From NCBI GenBank assembly GCA_947623595.1, contig CANQHC010000018.1, positions 1 through 42,890 on the forward strand: DNA of 42,890 bases, given 5' to 3'. The stretch is from an uncultured Clostridia bacterium (GTDB taxonomy: Bacteria > Bacillota > Clostridia > TANB77 > CAG-508). Of the stretch, positions 7,822 through 16,209 are shown piece by piece. The first letter of the stretch is position 1. Each line of letters starts with the position of its first letter. A program made the position numbers and the translations under genes. The notes beneath the pieces were generated by a model, which did not search any database, was not told where the DNA came from, and saw nothing but the letters and a program-made list of their open reading frames with translations.

Positions 7822-10215
7822 ATGAAAAAAACAAATGAACTTAATTATAAAAATTTAAAAATGGTATGTTCACCTGATCAATTTGAATTTGAATCAACTG
7901 CTGAATTAGATCCTATTGATACTGGAATTGGACAAGACAGAGGTATCAAAGCTTTAGAATTCGGTTTAAATGTTGATGTAAAAGGCTACAATTTATACAT
8001 AGAAGGTCCTAGTGGCGTTGGGAAAACAATGTATACCAAAAACTATCTAAATACAATATGTAAAAAGAGAAAAGTTCCTCAAGATTGGTGTTATATATAT
8101 AATTTTGAAAATCCAAATGAACCCATTGCCGTTTCTTTACCTGCAGGTGGTGGAAAAACCTTTCAAGAAATGATGGAGCGTTTCATTACTGATGTAAAAG
8201 TTGATATAAAATCTACTTTTAATAATGAAGAATTTGAAAAAGAACGAGCTCTAATCAAACAAGAATTTGAAGAAAAACGTAATAATTTATTAGAAAAATT
8301 GAATGAAACTTCTTCCAATTATGGTTTTCAAGTAAGGGCTTCTCAAACAGGTATTTATATGATGCCTGTTATGAATGGAAAAGCAATGCCTGAAGAAGAA
8401 TTTAATAAATTAGATGAAAAAACAAAAAAAGAATATGAAGATAAATCTACAATTGTTCAACAACATATAATAGATGCAATCGGAGAAATAAAAGCAATTG
8501 AAAGAGACTCTCAAAAGAAAATTGAAGAATGGCAATCAAATGTTGCTCTTTTAACAGTCAATACTCATATTAATTATATTAAATCTAAATATAAAAGAAA
8601 TAAAAAGATAAATCACTTTTTGGATAGTATAAAAAAAGATATTTTAAAAAATATTTCTCATTTTATTACAGATGAAAAAACAGAAAATCAGCAATTAAAT
8701 AGTGCTCAAGTAAAACCTGAATTAGTTAAACCTTGGCTTAATTATCGTGTAAATTTATTTATTGATAATAGTACTTTGGAGGGTGCTCCTGTTATTATGG
8801 ATTCTAACTATTCTTATCATAATATTTTTGGAAAATTAGAATACGAAAACTATTATGGAGCCTTAAAAACTGACTTTACTATGCTAAAACCAGGTTTGTT
8901 ACATAAAGCAAATGGTGGTTACATTATATTCCAAGCAAATGATTTATTAAATAATAGCTTATGTTATGAAGCCTTAAAGAAAGCATTAAGGACTAAAGAA
9001 ATAGGAATAGAAAATGCAGCTGATCCACGCTCCTCTATGGTAATGATATCTTTAAAGCCTGAACCAATTCCTTTAGATGTAAAAGTAATTATTATTGGTG
9101 AAGAAAATATTTATCAAACTTTACTTGCTTTAGATAGTGATTTTAGAAAATTGTTTAAGATAAAAGTAGAATTTGAAGATGATGCTCCATTAACATTAGA
9201 AAATATGAATAAATTAGCTAGATTTGTTTGTGGATATTGTACGCAAGAAGAACTTCCTCCTCTTACAAAAGAAGCTGTTGCAAAAATAATTGAATATGCT
9301 TCAAAAATTGCAAACAATCAATTTAAGCTTTCTACTAGATTTAATGACTTAGCTCAAATTATTGGAGAATCTGCTACTTGGGCTAGAATTGGACATTCAA
9401 AAATTGTAACTGCTGAATATGTAGAAATGGCTCTTAGAGAAAGATTAGAAAGAGTAAAAAAATATGACGCTCGTTATATGGAAATGATTCGCGAAAACAC
9501 ATTATTAATTGATACTTCCGGTTTTGTAACTGGGCAAATCAATGGTCTTACTATTATGAGTATTGGTGATTTTTGTTTTGGAAAACCTGTTAAAATTACT
9601 GCTAATACCTATACTGGAAAAAATGGAATTATCAATATTGAACGTGAAGTAGAACTTTCGGGTTCTTCTCATTCAAAAGGAATGTTAATTTTAAGTGGAT
9701 ATTTAGGTGAAATGTTTGCTCAAGATATTCCTCTTTCACTTACTGCAAGTGTTTGTTTTGAACAATTATATAACGGAGTAGATGGTGATAGTGCTTCTAG
9801 CACAGAGTTATATGCTATTCTTTCTAGTCTATCAGATATCCCAATTAATCAATCAATTGCAGTAACGGGCTCAGTCAATCAAAAAGGTGAAATTCAACCA
9901 ATTGGTGGAGTTAATGATAAAATTGAAGGTTTCTTTCAAATATGTAAAATGCGTGGCTTAGATGGTTCACATGGTGTCATTATCCCAAAACAAAATGTTC
10001 ATAACTTAAACTTAAATGATGATGTAATTGAAGCAGTAAAAAAAGGAGATTTTCATATTTATGCAATTTCTACAATTGAAGAAGGAATTGAAATATTAAC
10101 AGGAGTTCCTGCTGGAAAAAAAGATAGTAATGGAAAATTTCCTGCTGGCTCAGTAAATTATTTAGTTTATGAAAAATTGAAAAAATATGCAACGATTAGT
10201 AAAAATATGGATTAA
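7822..10215 (+). CDS. Lon-family AAA+ ATP-dependent protease (AAA_32/LonB-like)
   Basis: The 797-residue protein has a Walker A (GPSGVGKT near residue 62), a long coiled-coil-like insertion (about residues 130-290, rich in Glu and Lys), a second part of the AAA+ module, and a C-terminal Lon protease domain. The Ser-Lys dyad is visible as GDSASST (Ser near 660) and GGVNDKIEG (Lys near 700). There is no classical Lon N-terminal domain and no transmembrane segment, so it fits the soluble Lon-like group related to E. coli YcbZ rather than LonA. AAAGGAGG precedes the ATG. It probably degrades damaged proteins; substrates are unknown. The gene has no in-frame CGG. Confidence 0.92.
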   Translation: MKKTNELNYKNLKMVCSPDQFEFESTAELDPIDTGIGQDRGIKALEFGLNVDVKGYNLYIEGPSGVGKTMYTKNYLNTICKKRKVPQDWCYIYNFENPNEPIAVSLPAGGGKTFQEMMERFITDVKVDIKSTFNNEEFEKERALIKQEFEEKRNNLLEKLNETSSNYGFQVRASQTGIYMMPVMNGKAMPEEEFNKLDEKTKKEYEDKSTIVQQHIIDAIGEIKAIERDSQKKIEEWQSNVALLTVNTHINYIKSKYKRNKKINHFLDSIKKDILKNISHFITDEKTENQQLNSAQVKPELVKPWLNYRVNLFIDNSTLEGAPVIMDSNYSYHNIFGKLEYENYYGALKTDFTMLKPGLLHKANGGYIIFQANDLLNNSLCYEALKKALRTKEIGIENAADPRSSMVMISLKPEPIPLDVKVIIIGEENIYQTLLALDSDFRKLFKIKVEFEDDAPLTLENMNKLARFVCGYCTQEELPPLTKEAVAKIIEYASKIANNQFKLSTRFNDLAQIIGESATWARIGHSKIVTAEYVEMALRERLERVKKYDARYMEMIRENTLLIDTSGFVTGQINGLTIMSIGDFCFGKPVKITANTYTGKNGIINIEREVELSGSSHSKGMLILSGYLGEMFAQDIPLSLTASVCFEQLYNGVDGDSASSTELYAILSSLSDIPINQSIAVTGSVNQKGEIQPIGGVNDKIEGFFQICKMRGLDGSHGVIIPKQNVHNLNLNDDVIEAVKKGDFHIYAISTIEEGIEILTGVPAGKKDSNGKFPAGSVNYLVYEKLKKYATISKNMD

Positions 10216-10218
10216 TCA

Positions 10219-10258
10219 AAAAATATAGTAGTTTTATAAAAAAGCTACTATATTTTTT
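10219..10258 (+). terminator. Terminator of the Lon-like protease gene
   Basis: AAAATATAGTAG pairs with CTACTATATTTT across a short A/T loop, followed by a T run. It starts just after the stop of the protease gene. Confidence 0.8.
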
Positions 10259-10267
10259 TGCTATGTT

Positions 10268-10296
10268 TTGCATTATATAAAAAAATATGTTATAAT
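10268..10296 (+). promoter_or_regulatory. Promoter of the foreign-composition gene at 10347
   Basis: TTGCAT (10268-10273), a 17-base spacer and TATAAT (10291-10296) make a strong vegetative promoter about 50 bases upstream of the start. Its AT-rich native look contrasts with the gene it serves. Confidence 0.75.
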
Positions 10297-10346
10297 ATTT
10301 TAGTATTTATGGCAATATGCCCATTTACATGAAAGGAAGAAAACCT

Positions 10347-10694
10347 ATGGAAAAGTCAGTTTTGGAAACAGCCCTATCAATTGGCAAGCCTGTTATTTTT
10401 ACTGATCACAACGGAAAAATACAGAGCTTGCGCAAGTTTTGTGTTGCTTTACGCCACAGTTTGAAGGAGGGAGTCACAGACATCAAAGCCACTCGCGAAA
10501 TTGTTCCTGCACGCTTTTCTCTGGTAGAAATCTCCAGCTATTACGAAGTTATTATTGCCGGTGATTCAGAAAAAGGTTGGAAAGTTTTCTCTCTTTCGGG
10601 AGAGCCTCTTTTCAATAATTCTATCTTCTTTACCCGGCAAAAAATTAACGATAAGTTGGACGAATTGACCAAAGACTGGTTTCGCCCGGTCTAA
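10347..10694 (+). CDS. Hypothetical protein of foreign base composition
   Basis: AAGGAAG lies seven bases before the ATG at 10347, so I prefer this start to the ATG at 10317. The 115-residue soluble protein is not one I recognise. It has a mixed alpha/beta look, with a basic N-terminal half (SLRKFCVALRHSLKEG) and a C-terminal helix (NDKLDELTKDWF), without membrane segments or Cys pairs. Codon use differs from the neighbours: CGC recurs for Arg, GC is clearly higher, and there is an in-frame CGG (10635-10637, ACC CGG CAA) with no sign of a frameshift. These features suggest recent acquisition. The convergent rplS operon shares its terminator. Confidence 0.65.
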   Translation: MEKSVLETALSIGKPVIFTDHNGKIQSLRKFCVALRHSLKEGVTDIKATREIVPARFSLVEISSYYEVIIAGDSEKGWKVFSLSGEPLFNNSIFFTRQKINDKLDELTKDWFRPV

Positions 10695-10725
10695 GGTAAG
10701 CAAATAGTATTATCTTCCTACAAAA

Positions 10726-10762
10726 AAACAGGAGTGCTTTTATACAGCCTCCTGATTTTTTT
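10726..10762. terminator. Bidirectional terminator between the 10347 gene and rplS
   Basis: CAGGAGTGC (10729-10737) pairs with GCCTCCTG (10747-10754). An A run lies on one side and a T run on the other, so it can end transcripts from both the plus-strand gene and the minus-strand SRP/ribosome operon. Confidence 0.85.
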
Positions 10763-10763
10763 A

Positions 10764-11399
10764 TCATTTTTCTTCTTTAACCTTTTTTTCTTTTACTGTT
10801 TCAACTTTTTCTTCTTTTACTGTGTCAACTGTTTCTTGAACAGTTACTTTTTCAGTTTCAACAGCAGGTTTTTCTTCTGGTGCACTTTCTACTGGTGCTT
10901 CTTTAGAAACTTGTGCTTTTGCAGATGTAGTTTCTTCTTTTTCAACCTTTTCTGCCTTTACCTCTGCTACTTGATCTTCTTTTTCTGCTACTTCCTCTAC
11001 TACTGGTTCTTCTGCTAATTCTTCTTTTATTGTTATTTCTTTATTTTCAATTCTTGCTACAACATTTTCTCTAGTCTTAGCAGCTTTACCAATTCTATCT
11101 CTTAAATAATATAATTTTGCTCTTCTTGCTTTACCTACTCTTACTAATTCAACTTTTTCTACTAATGGTGAATGTACTAAGAATGTCTTTTCAACACCTA
11201 CCCCATAAGAAATTTTTCTTACTGTAAATGTTTCATTTACTCCTCCGTTTTGTTTTTTTATAATGATTCCTTCAAATACTTGAATTCTTTCTCTGTTACC
11301 TTCTTTAATTTTTTGGTGCACTCTAACAGTGTTACCAATTCTTAATTCTGGTATCTTATTTTTTAATTGTTCATGTTCAATTGATTTTACGATATCCAT
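10764..11399 (-). CDS. rplS: 50S ribosomal protein L19 with a long charged C-terminal extension
   Basis: Residues 1 to about 115 are a normal L19: [45 protein letters not shown] and the closing [23 protein letters not shown]19 contacts 16S rRNA at the 30S-50S interface. The family usually stops near 115 residues, but here about 95 more follow. They are made almost only of Glu, Lys, Val, Ala and Thr, with repeated VEEV, EKVE, VKEEKVE and [10 protein letters not shown] segments, and are probably disordered. The gene is last in the operon. The frame is open without any break, so the tail is coded and not a readthrough artefact. Confidence 0.93.
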   Translation of the reverse strand: MDIVKSIEHEQLKNKIPELRIGNTVRVHQKIKEGNRERIQVFEGIIIKKQNGGVNETFTVRKISYGVGVEKTFLVHSPLVEKVELVRVGKARRAKLYYLRDRIGKAAKTRENVVARIENKEITIKEELAEEPVVEEVAEKEDQVAEVKAEKVEKEETTSAKAQVSKEAPVESAPEEKPAVETEKVTVQETVDTVKEEKVETVKEKKVKEEK

Positions 11400-11445
11400 G
11401 ATTTGAATATCCTCCTTTCTTTATAACTTTTATTTTTTTCTTATC

Positions 11446-12114
11446 CTATTTTTTTAATAGGTCCGGTCTCTTTTGTTTTGTTATTTCAATAGATTTTTCT
11501 TCTCTCCATTTTTTTATATTTTCATGATGCCCTGAAAGTAATACTTCTGGAACCCTTTTTTCATGAAAAATTTCTGGTCTTGTATATTGTGGATATTCTA
11601 AAAGCTTTTGTGAAAAAGATTCCTCTTTTATAGATTCTTCTTTTATTACTCCTTGGACATATCTGCTTACTGAGTCAATTAATATCATTGCTGGGAGCTC
11701 TCCTCCTGTTAATATATAATCACCAACAGATATTTCTTCATCCACTATTTCATCAAGCACCCTTTGGTCAATTCCTTCATAATGTCCACATAATAAAATA
11801 AGATGTGATTCTTTAGAAAGTTCTACTACTTTATCTTGATTTAACACTTTTCCTTGTGGTGATAGATATATTACTTTAGCACTTTCTCTATCTGAAATAG
11901 ATTCATATGCATCATATACGACTTCTGGCATCATAACCATTCCAGCCCCACCACCATATGGTGTATCATCTACTTTTTTGTGTTTGTCTTTTGAAAATTC
12001 TCTTATATTGGTTAATTGAATTTCAATTAAGTCTTTTTGTATTGCCTTTCCGATAATACTTTGTTTAATCGGTTCAAACATTTCCGGGAAAAGAGTTAAT
12101 ACATCAAATTTCAT
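11446..12114 (-). CDS. trmD: tRNA (guanine37-N1)-methyltransferase TrmD
   Basis: The 222-residue SPOUT enzyme begins MKFDVLTLFPEMFEPI. It shows the SAM knot residues in LLCGHYEGIDQR and VGDYILTGGELPAM, and the PYGGGAGMVM loop. It makes m1G37 in tRNAs that read CNN and some other codons, preventing +1 frameshifting. That link is of interest because this genome shows +1 shifts at CGG, yet TrmD here looks complete. The length is a little short for the family (usually about 230-250), with the C-terminal domain trimmed to KKWREEKSIEITKQKRPDLLKK-like residues. It lies between rimM and rplS as in most Firmicutes. Confidence 0.96.
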   Translation of the reverse strand: MKFDVLTLFPEMFEPIKQSIIGKAIQKDLIEIQLTNIREFSKDKHKKVDDTPYGGGAGMVMMPEVVYDAYESISDRESAKVIYLSPQGKVLNQDKVVELSKESHLILLCGHYEGIDQRVLDEIVDEEISVGDYILTGGELPAMILIDSVSRYVQGVIKEESIKEESFSQKLLEYPQYTRPEIFHEKRVPEVLLSGHHENIKKWREEKSIEITKQKRPDLLKK

Positions 12115-12170
12115 TTAGTTTTCCTTTCATTCTTTGTAAACTAGTTCTTTATTACAAATTTCTTCAATTA

Positions 12171-12680
12171 TTAAATTAATCCTTTTAATAAATGAACTAT
12201 GATTTTTTCTTGTTCTATATCAATTTGTTTGATGACTTCTTTAATTGCAGGTAATAAAATTTGCTTTCCTTTTGCATCTTTTACTACATATATATCATTT
12301 GCTCCTGAGTTATATATATCATATATTTTTCCAAGTAATATTCCTTCTTCTGTGTAAACAGCAAGACCAATTAAATCAGCTATAAAATAGGTACCTTTAG
12401 GAAGCTCATCTAAATCTTTTCTAGCTATTTTTATATAACAACCTCTATATTTTTCAGCTTCTTCTATGGTATTTATTCCTTTTAATTTTAACAATACTTG
12501 ATTTTTACTATATTTTACTTCTTCTATTTCTATTTCAATTAGCTTTTTTTCTTTTTCTATAAGAATAGATTTTAACCTTTCAAATTTAGTAATATCAGCT
12601 GTAAAAGGATTTACCTTTACAAATCCCCTAATTCCAAAGTGATTTACAATTTGACCTATTTCAAAATATTCTTGTTTCAT
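12171..12680 (-). CDS. rimM: 16S rRNA processing factor RimM
   Basis: The 169-residue protein begins with the RimM core (FEIGQIVNHFGIRGFVKVNPFT) and continues with a PRC-barrel domain (about residues 90-165). That domain contains YFIADLIGLAVYTEEG, LGKIYDIYNSGANDIYVV and LLPAIKEVIKQID. RimM binds S19 and the 30S head during maturation. Length and position between khpA and trmD are typical. Confidence 0.95.
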   Translation of the reverse strand: MKQEYFEIGQIVNHFGIRGFVKVNPFTADITKFERLKSILIEKEKKLIEIEIEEVKYSKNQVLLKLKGINTIEEAEKYRGCYIKIARKDLDELPKGTYFIADLIGLAVYTEEGILLGKIYDIYNSGANDIYVVKDAKGKQILLPAIKEVIKQIDIEQEKIIVHLLKGLI

Positions 12681-12689
12681 ATTTTTCCT

Positions 12690-12920
12690 CTAATCAACAA
12701 ATTCAACATTTACTTTTTTATGTTCTTTAACAGCTAAGGATTTCATAACGGTGCGAATTGCTTTTGCAACTCTTCCTTGTTTTCCAATGATTCTTCCCAT
12801 ATCTGTTTCTGCAACCTTTACTTCTAAAGTAATGCTTTTTTCATCTTCTTTTGAAGTAATAGCAACCTTTTCTTTGTCATCCACTAAATTCAAAATAATA
12901 ATTTCCAAAATTTCTTTCAT
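12690..12920 (-). CDS. khpA: KH-domain RNA-binding protein KhpA (YlqC)
   Basis: The 76-residue protein is a single KH domain with the RNA-binding loop GRIIGKQGR followed by the helix VAKAIRTVMKSLA. In Firmicutes KhpA pairs with KhpB/Jag and affects cell size and division through RNA binding. It sits between rpsP and rimM, the conserved place for ylqC. Confidence 0.92.
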   Translation of the reverse strand: MKEILEIIILNLVDDKEKVAITSKEDEKSITLEVKVAETDMGRIIGKQGRVAKAIRTVMKSLAVKEHKKVNVEFVD

Positions 12921-12940
12921 AATATTACCTTTCTAGTAAA

Positions 12941-13180
12941 TTATTTTTTTGATGCTCTTTCTATTAAATTCTTTACAGAATCTGTAGCTTTTGCACCATT
13001 TTTTATCCATTGTTCTACTTTCTCATTGTCAATTATGATAGTAGAAGGTTCTGTCATTGGATCATATGAGCCTATTTTTTCGATGATTTTTCCATCTCTT
13101 GCTCTTCTAGAATCTGCAACAACAATATGATAGAATGGAGCTTTTTTTGCACCTTGTCTTTGTAATCTAATTTTTACCAT
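12941..13180 (-). CDS. rpsP: 30S ribosomal protein S16
   Basis: The 79-residue protein starts [20 protein letters not shown] and carries [21 protein letters not shown], the S16 signature. AGGAGG lies in good position upstream. S16 binds the 5' domain of 16S rRNA. A short A/T hairpin (GCTATT...AATAGC) sits in the 105-base gap after ffh but lacks a clear T tract, so I do not call it a terminator. Confidence 0.97.
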   Translation of the reverse strand: MVKIRLQRQGAKKAPFYHIVVADSRRARDGKIIEKIGSYDPMTEPSTIIIDNEKVEQWIKNGAKATDSVKNLIERASKK

Positions 13181-13285
13181 TTATGTTTCACCTCCTGAAT
13201 TTTTGCTATTAAATAATAGCGCTTTATATATAAAATTAAAAAATTAAAAACAAAATTATAATTTTAACACATTCATGTTTCAATA

Positions 13286-14638
13286 TTACATTTTAAAATT
13301 TTTGAAATCTTTGGAATCTAAACTATTCATTATTTTTTTCATTCCACCTTTATTGTTTTGCATTTGCTTCATCATTTTTTGTGTCATTTCAAAAGACTTC
13401 ATAAATTTATTTATTTCTTGTACTGTTGTTCCACTACCTCTAGCAATACGAGCTCTCCTATTTCCATTCAAGATACGTGGATTTTTTCTTTCTTCCTTTG
13501 TCATAGAATATATTATTGCTTCAATTCTTACAAATTCTTTGTCATCAACTTTAACATCTTTTAATTGATTCATTCCAGGTATCATTTTTAATAAGGATGA
13601 AAATGAGCCCATTTTTTTTATTTGTTTTAGTTGTACAAGATAATCATCTAAATCTAATTCTTTTTTCTTAAGTTGTTTCTCTATTTTTTGAGCTTCTTCT
13701 AAATCAAAACTTTCTTCAGCTTTTTCTATGATAGAAAGTACATCTCCCATTCCAAGAATTCTTTGAGCCATTCTATCTGGATGAAAGACCTCAATATCAC
13801 TTAATTTTTCACCTGTTGCTGCAAATTTAATTGGTCTTCCAGTAACTTTCTTAACAGATAAAGCTGCACCACCACGAGTATCTCCATCTAATTTTGTAAG
13901 CACTACTCCGTCAATTCCAAGATTTTCATTAAATGATTGAGCAACATTTACAGCATCTTGACCTGTCATACTATCTACTACCAATAAAATTTCATGTGGC
14001 TTTACATTTGCTTTTACATTTTTTAATTCTTGCATAAGTTCTTCATCAATATGTAAACGGCCTGCTGTATCTAGTATAACAATATCATTTAACTTACTCA
14101 TTGCTATTGACATAGCCTGTTTTGCAATGTGCACAACATCTTTTGATTGTTCATTACTAAAAACTGGTATATTAAGTTGTGCTCCAACTACTTGTAACTG
14201 CTTAATAGCTGCTGGTCTATAAATATCGCATGCAACTAATAATGGTTTTTTGCCCTGTTTTCGAAGAAGGTTAGCAAGTTTGCCTGCTGTTGTTGTTTTA
14301 CCAGAACCTTGCAATCCTACTAACATAATAACAGTAGGAGGATTTGGAGTAAAGTTAATTTTACTTTCTGTTCCTCCTAAAAGTTCAACTAATTCATCTT
14401 TTACAATTTTAATAACTTGCTGACCAGGAGTTAAAGATTTTAATACATCCTGTCCTAGAGCTTTTTCTTGTACCTGTCCTATAAATTCTTTTACAATTAA
14501 ATAGTTAACATCTGCTTCTAAAAGTGCAAGCTTTACTTCACGAAGCATTTCTTTTAAGTCTGATTCCGTGATTCTTGCTTTTCCTCTTAATCTTCTAGTA
14601 ATATCTTGAAGTTTTGAACTTAATCCTTCAAAAGCCAT
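13286..14638 (-). CDS. ffh: Signal recognition particle protein Ffh
   Basis: The 450-residue SRP54 has the N domain, then a GTPase G domain with GLQGSGKTTTAGKLA (near residue 107), DTAGRLHIDEELM, TKLDGDTRGGAALS and the closing GEKLSDIEVFHPDRMAQRI segment. A Met-rich M domain follows (RIARGSGTTVQEINKFMK and MTQKMMKQMQNN), which binds 4.5S/6S-type SRP RNA and signal peptides. The ATG has AGAGGTG upstream. It is preceded by ylxM, which in Firmicutes is its regulator/partner. Confidence 0.97.
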   Translation of the reverse strand: MAFEGLSSKLQDITRRLRGKARITESDLKEMLREVKLALLEADVNYLIVKEFIGQVQEKALGQDVLKSLTPGQQVIKIVKDELVELLGGTESKINFTPNPPTVIMLVGLQGSGKTTTAGKLANLLRKQGKKPLLVACDIYRPAAIKQLQVVGAQLNIPVFSNEQSKDVVHIAKQAMSIAMSKLNDIVILDTAGRLHIDEELMQELKNVKANVKPHEILLVVDSMTGQDAVNVAQSFNENLGIDGVVLTKLDGDTRGGAALSVKKVTGRPIKFAATGEKLSDIEVFHPDRMAQRILGMGDVLSIIEKAEESFDLEEAQKIEKQLKKKELDLDDYLVQLKQIKKMGSFSSLLKMIPGMNQLKDVKVDDKEFVRIEAIIYSMTKEERKNPRILNGNRRARIARGSGTTVQEINKFMKSFEMTQKMMKQMQNNKGGMKKIMNSLDSKDFKNFKM

Positions 14639-14725
14639 GGTACTTACACCTCTTTCGTTATTTTCTATACATGAAATTGTTTTTACTTTTTGCCAATTTT
14701 TCGATTTGTTTATTTTTAATTTTTC

Positions 14726-15073
14726 TTAAGCTAAACAACTTAATTCTTCACGTACATGCTCTAGAATTTTTGCAACTTTTTTATCAGAAGATGTATCTTC
14801 TATTTTGCTTAATTCTTGAAGTATTTGTTGAAGTTGCTTTTCTTGTTTCAATGTTCTTTCCATAAATGCTAGCTTTTCTTCTAACTCGAAAAGTTTATTC
14901 TCTCCCTTCTTGATAATATCTCTCACTGCCTGTCTTGTAATATTATTATTTTCGGCAATTTCAGAAAGTGATAGGTCATTGTTATAATAATCGTTTATAA
15001 ATTCATACTGCTTTTCTGTTAACATTTTTCCATAGATTTCACATAAAATGCTAACTTGTACCTTTTTTTCCAT
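14726..15073 (-). CDS. ylxM: YlxM/p13-like helix-turn-helix protein, SRP-associated
   Basis: The 115-residue protein shows the YlxM HTH: LTEKQYEFINDYYNNDLSLSE followed by NITRQAVRDIIKKGENKL. A Glu/Lys/Gln-rich helical tail completes it. In Firmicutes YlxM is cotranscribed with ffh and can modulate SRP GTPase activity. GGGAGTG precedes the ATG. It is the first gene of the operon ylxM-ffh-rpsP-khpA-rimM-trmD-rplS. Confidence 0.9.
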   Translation of the reverse strand: MEKKVQVSILCEIYGKMLTEKQYEFINDYYNNDLSLSEIAENNNITRQAVRDIIKKGENKLFELEEKLAFMERTLKQEKQLQQILQELSKIEDTSSDKKVAKILEHVREELSCLA

Positions 15074-15110
15074 TTGACATCACTCCCTTTTTTGTCATAG
15101 GTATATATAC

Positions 15111-15181
15111 AAAAAAAATATTAGCATTATTAATAACTAATAATTATCAACAATAAAGCTTTATTTTTTGTAATGCTAATA
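15111..15181 (-). terminator. Terminator-like hairpin in the ylxM-ffh operon leader (possible attenuator)
   Basis: TATTAGCATTA (minus-strand 15181-15171) pairs perfectly with TAATGCTAATA (15129-15119), followed at once by eight T (15118-15111). The loop is about 41 bases. The hairpin lies between the operon promoter (15183-15211) and the ylxM ATG, where a terminator would act only as an attenuator. The promoter places +1 near 15176, so the first bases of the 5' arm may not be transcribed, which weakens the call. Confidence 0.5.
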
Positions 15182-15182
15182 T

Positions 15183-15211
15183 ACTTTACACTATTTTTTT
15201 CTATTTGTCAA
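15183..15211 (-). promoter_or_regulatory. Sigma-A promoter of the ylxM-ffh-ribosomal operon
   Basis: TTGACA (15211-15206), a 17-base spacer and TAAAGT (15188-15183) on the minus strand. It gives a leader of about 100 bases holding the hairpin described at 15111-15181. The gap 15074-15413 contains this promoter, the hairpin, the divergent promoter at 15341 and no gene. Confidence 0.75.
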
Positions 15212-15340
15212 GCATTTTATATATTTTTACATAAATTTGTGCGTTTTTTTAGCATTTTTCTATTTTTTCTTGAACTATTACTATATGCATTCGTTCATTT
15301 TTCATAAAAAAAACAAAAATATTTTTTTATGAAAAATATA

Positions 15341-15388
15341 TTGACAAAGCGAACAAGTTTTTGTATACTATATACGAACATTGTTTTG
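15341..15388 (+). promoter_or_regulatory. Promoter of the YgjP-like gene with a duplicated CGAACA element
   Basis: TTGACA (15341-15346), a 17-base spacer and TATACT (15364-15369) with an extended TG. The 14-base elements CGAACAAGTTTTTG (15350-15363, inside the spacer) and CGAACATTGTTTTG (15375-15388, just past the -10) are imperfect direct copies 25 bases apart. A reversed TCGTTC lies at 15291-15296. The placement suits a repressor, but I cannot name it. Confidence 0.65.
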
Positions 15389-15413
15389 GTATTTTTCAAA
15401 GGAGGTTTTATAA

Positions 15414-16106
15414 ATGAATTTATTAAAAAACAGTACTGAAGTTATCCCTTACACAATCAATAAGGAATTATGTTCTGATTGCTATATTGCCTTTGATGCT
15501 GGTGAAATAGTTGTTAATGCTCCGTGGTATTTTTCTAGAAAACAAATTCAAACAATGATAAATGAAAAAAGGCAATGGATTTTAGAAAAATTAAGAGAAT
15601 ATCAAGAACAAAATTCTACTTATATTAGTAAAGGTTACATTTCTCTTTTAGGAACTTATTATCCTGTTCACTTATGCTATAAATTTATAAAAACTCCTAA
15701 TATACATTTAGTAAATAATAATATTGAAGTAATACTTCCTAATAAATATAAAAAAATAGATAGTACACATATTTTTAAAATACTAGTAGAAAAGTTATAT
15801 TACAAATTAGCTATCCAAGAACTAGAAACAGCCATGGAAAAAACTAGGTTAATGTTAGGTTTTGCTCCTGAAGATTTTGAAATTAAAGAATTAAAACCTC
15901 ATCAGCTTTCATCTTTTATCTTTGAAGAAAAGAAACTGATATTTAGTCCAGAAATTGTAAAATATGATAGAGCAACAATTGAATATATTGTTCTTCATGA
16001 ATTCTGCCATTTAAAATATAAAACTCATGCTAAAGGATTCTGGAAAATGATAAATAAATACATTCCTAATTATAAAAAATATGAAGCTTTAATTCAGTCT
16101 ATCTAA
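15414..16106 (+). CDS. YgjP-like zinc metallopeptidase (M48/DUF45 group)
   Basis: The 230-residue soluble protein has an N-terminal beta-rich part (about 1-90) and a C-terminal metalloprotease fold. The zinc motif HEFCHLKYKTHAKGFW appears near residue 192 as HExxH, with a third histidine downstream in the KTH segment. The spacing is that of the YgjP/WLM family. An AAAGGAGG site precedes the ATG. Its natural substrate is not known. The promoter carries duplicated CGAACA elements that could make it inducible. Confidence 0.88.
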   Translation: MNLLKNSTEVIPYTINKELCSDCYIAFDAGEIVVNAPWYFSRKQIQTMINEKRQWILEKLREYQEQNSTYISKGYISLLGTYYPVHLCYKFIKTPNIHLVNNNIEVILPNKYKKIDSTHIFKILVEKLYYKLAIQELETAMEKTRLMLGFAPEDFEIKELKPHQLSSFIFEEKKLIFSPEIVKYDRATIEYIVLHEFCHLKYKTHAKGFWKMINKYIPNYKKYEALIQSI

Positions 16107-16158
16107 AGAATTTTTAGATAATTTTAAATCATCAAGTAATAATTTCTAATATCACATA

Positions 16159-16197
16159 TTTAGACTCCACTTTTTTAAGAAAAGTGGAGTCTAAATT
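16159..16197. terminator. Bidirectional terminator between the YgjP-like gene and folA
   Basis: TAGACTCCACTTT (16161-16173) pairs with AAAGTGGAGTCTA (16181-16193) over a short loop. The two flanking genes converge on it. Confidence 0.88.
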
Positions 16198-16209
16198 ATA
16201 CATGTTTCT

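Noticed and set aside
15350..15388. LexA (SOS) boxes
   Set aside because: CGAAC is present but the right half GTTCG is not, and the spacing is wrong.
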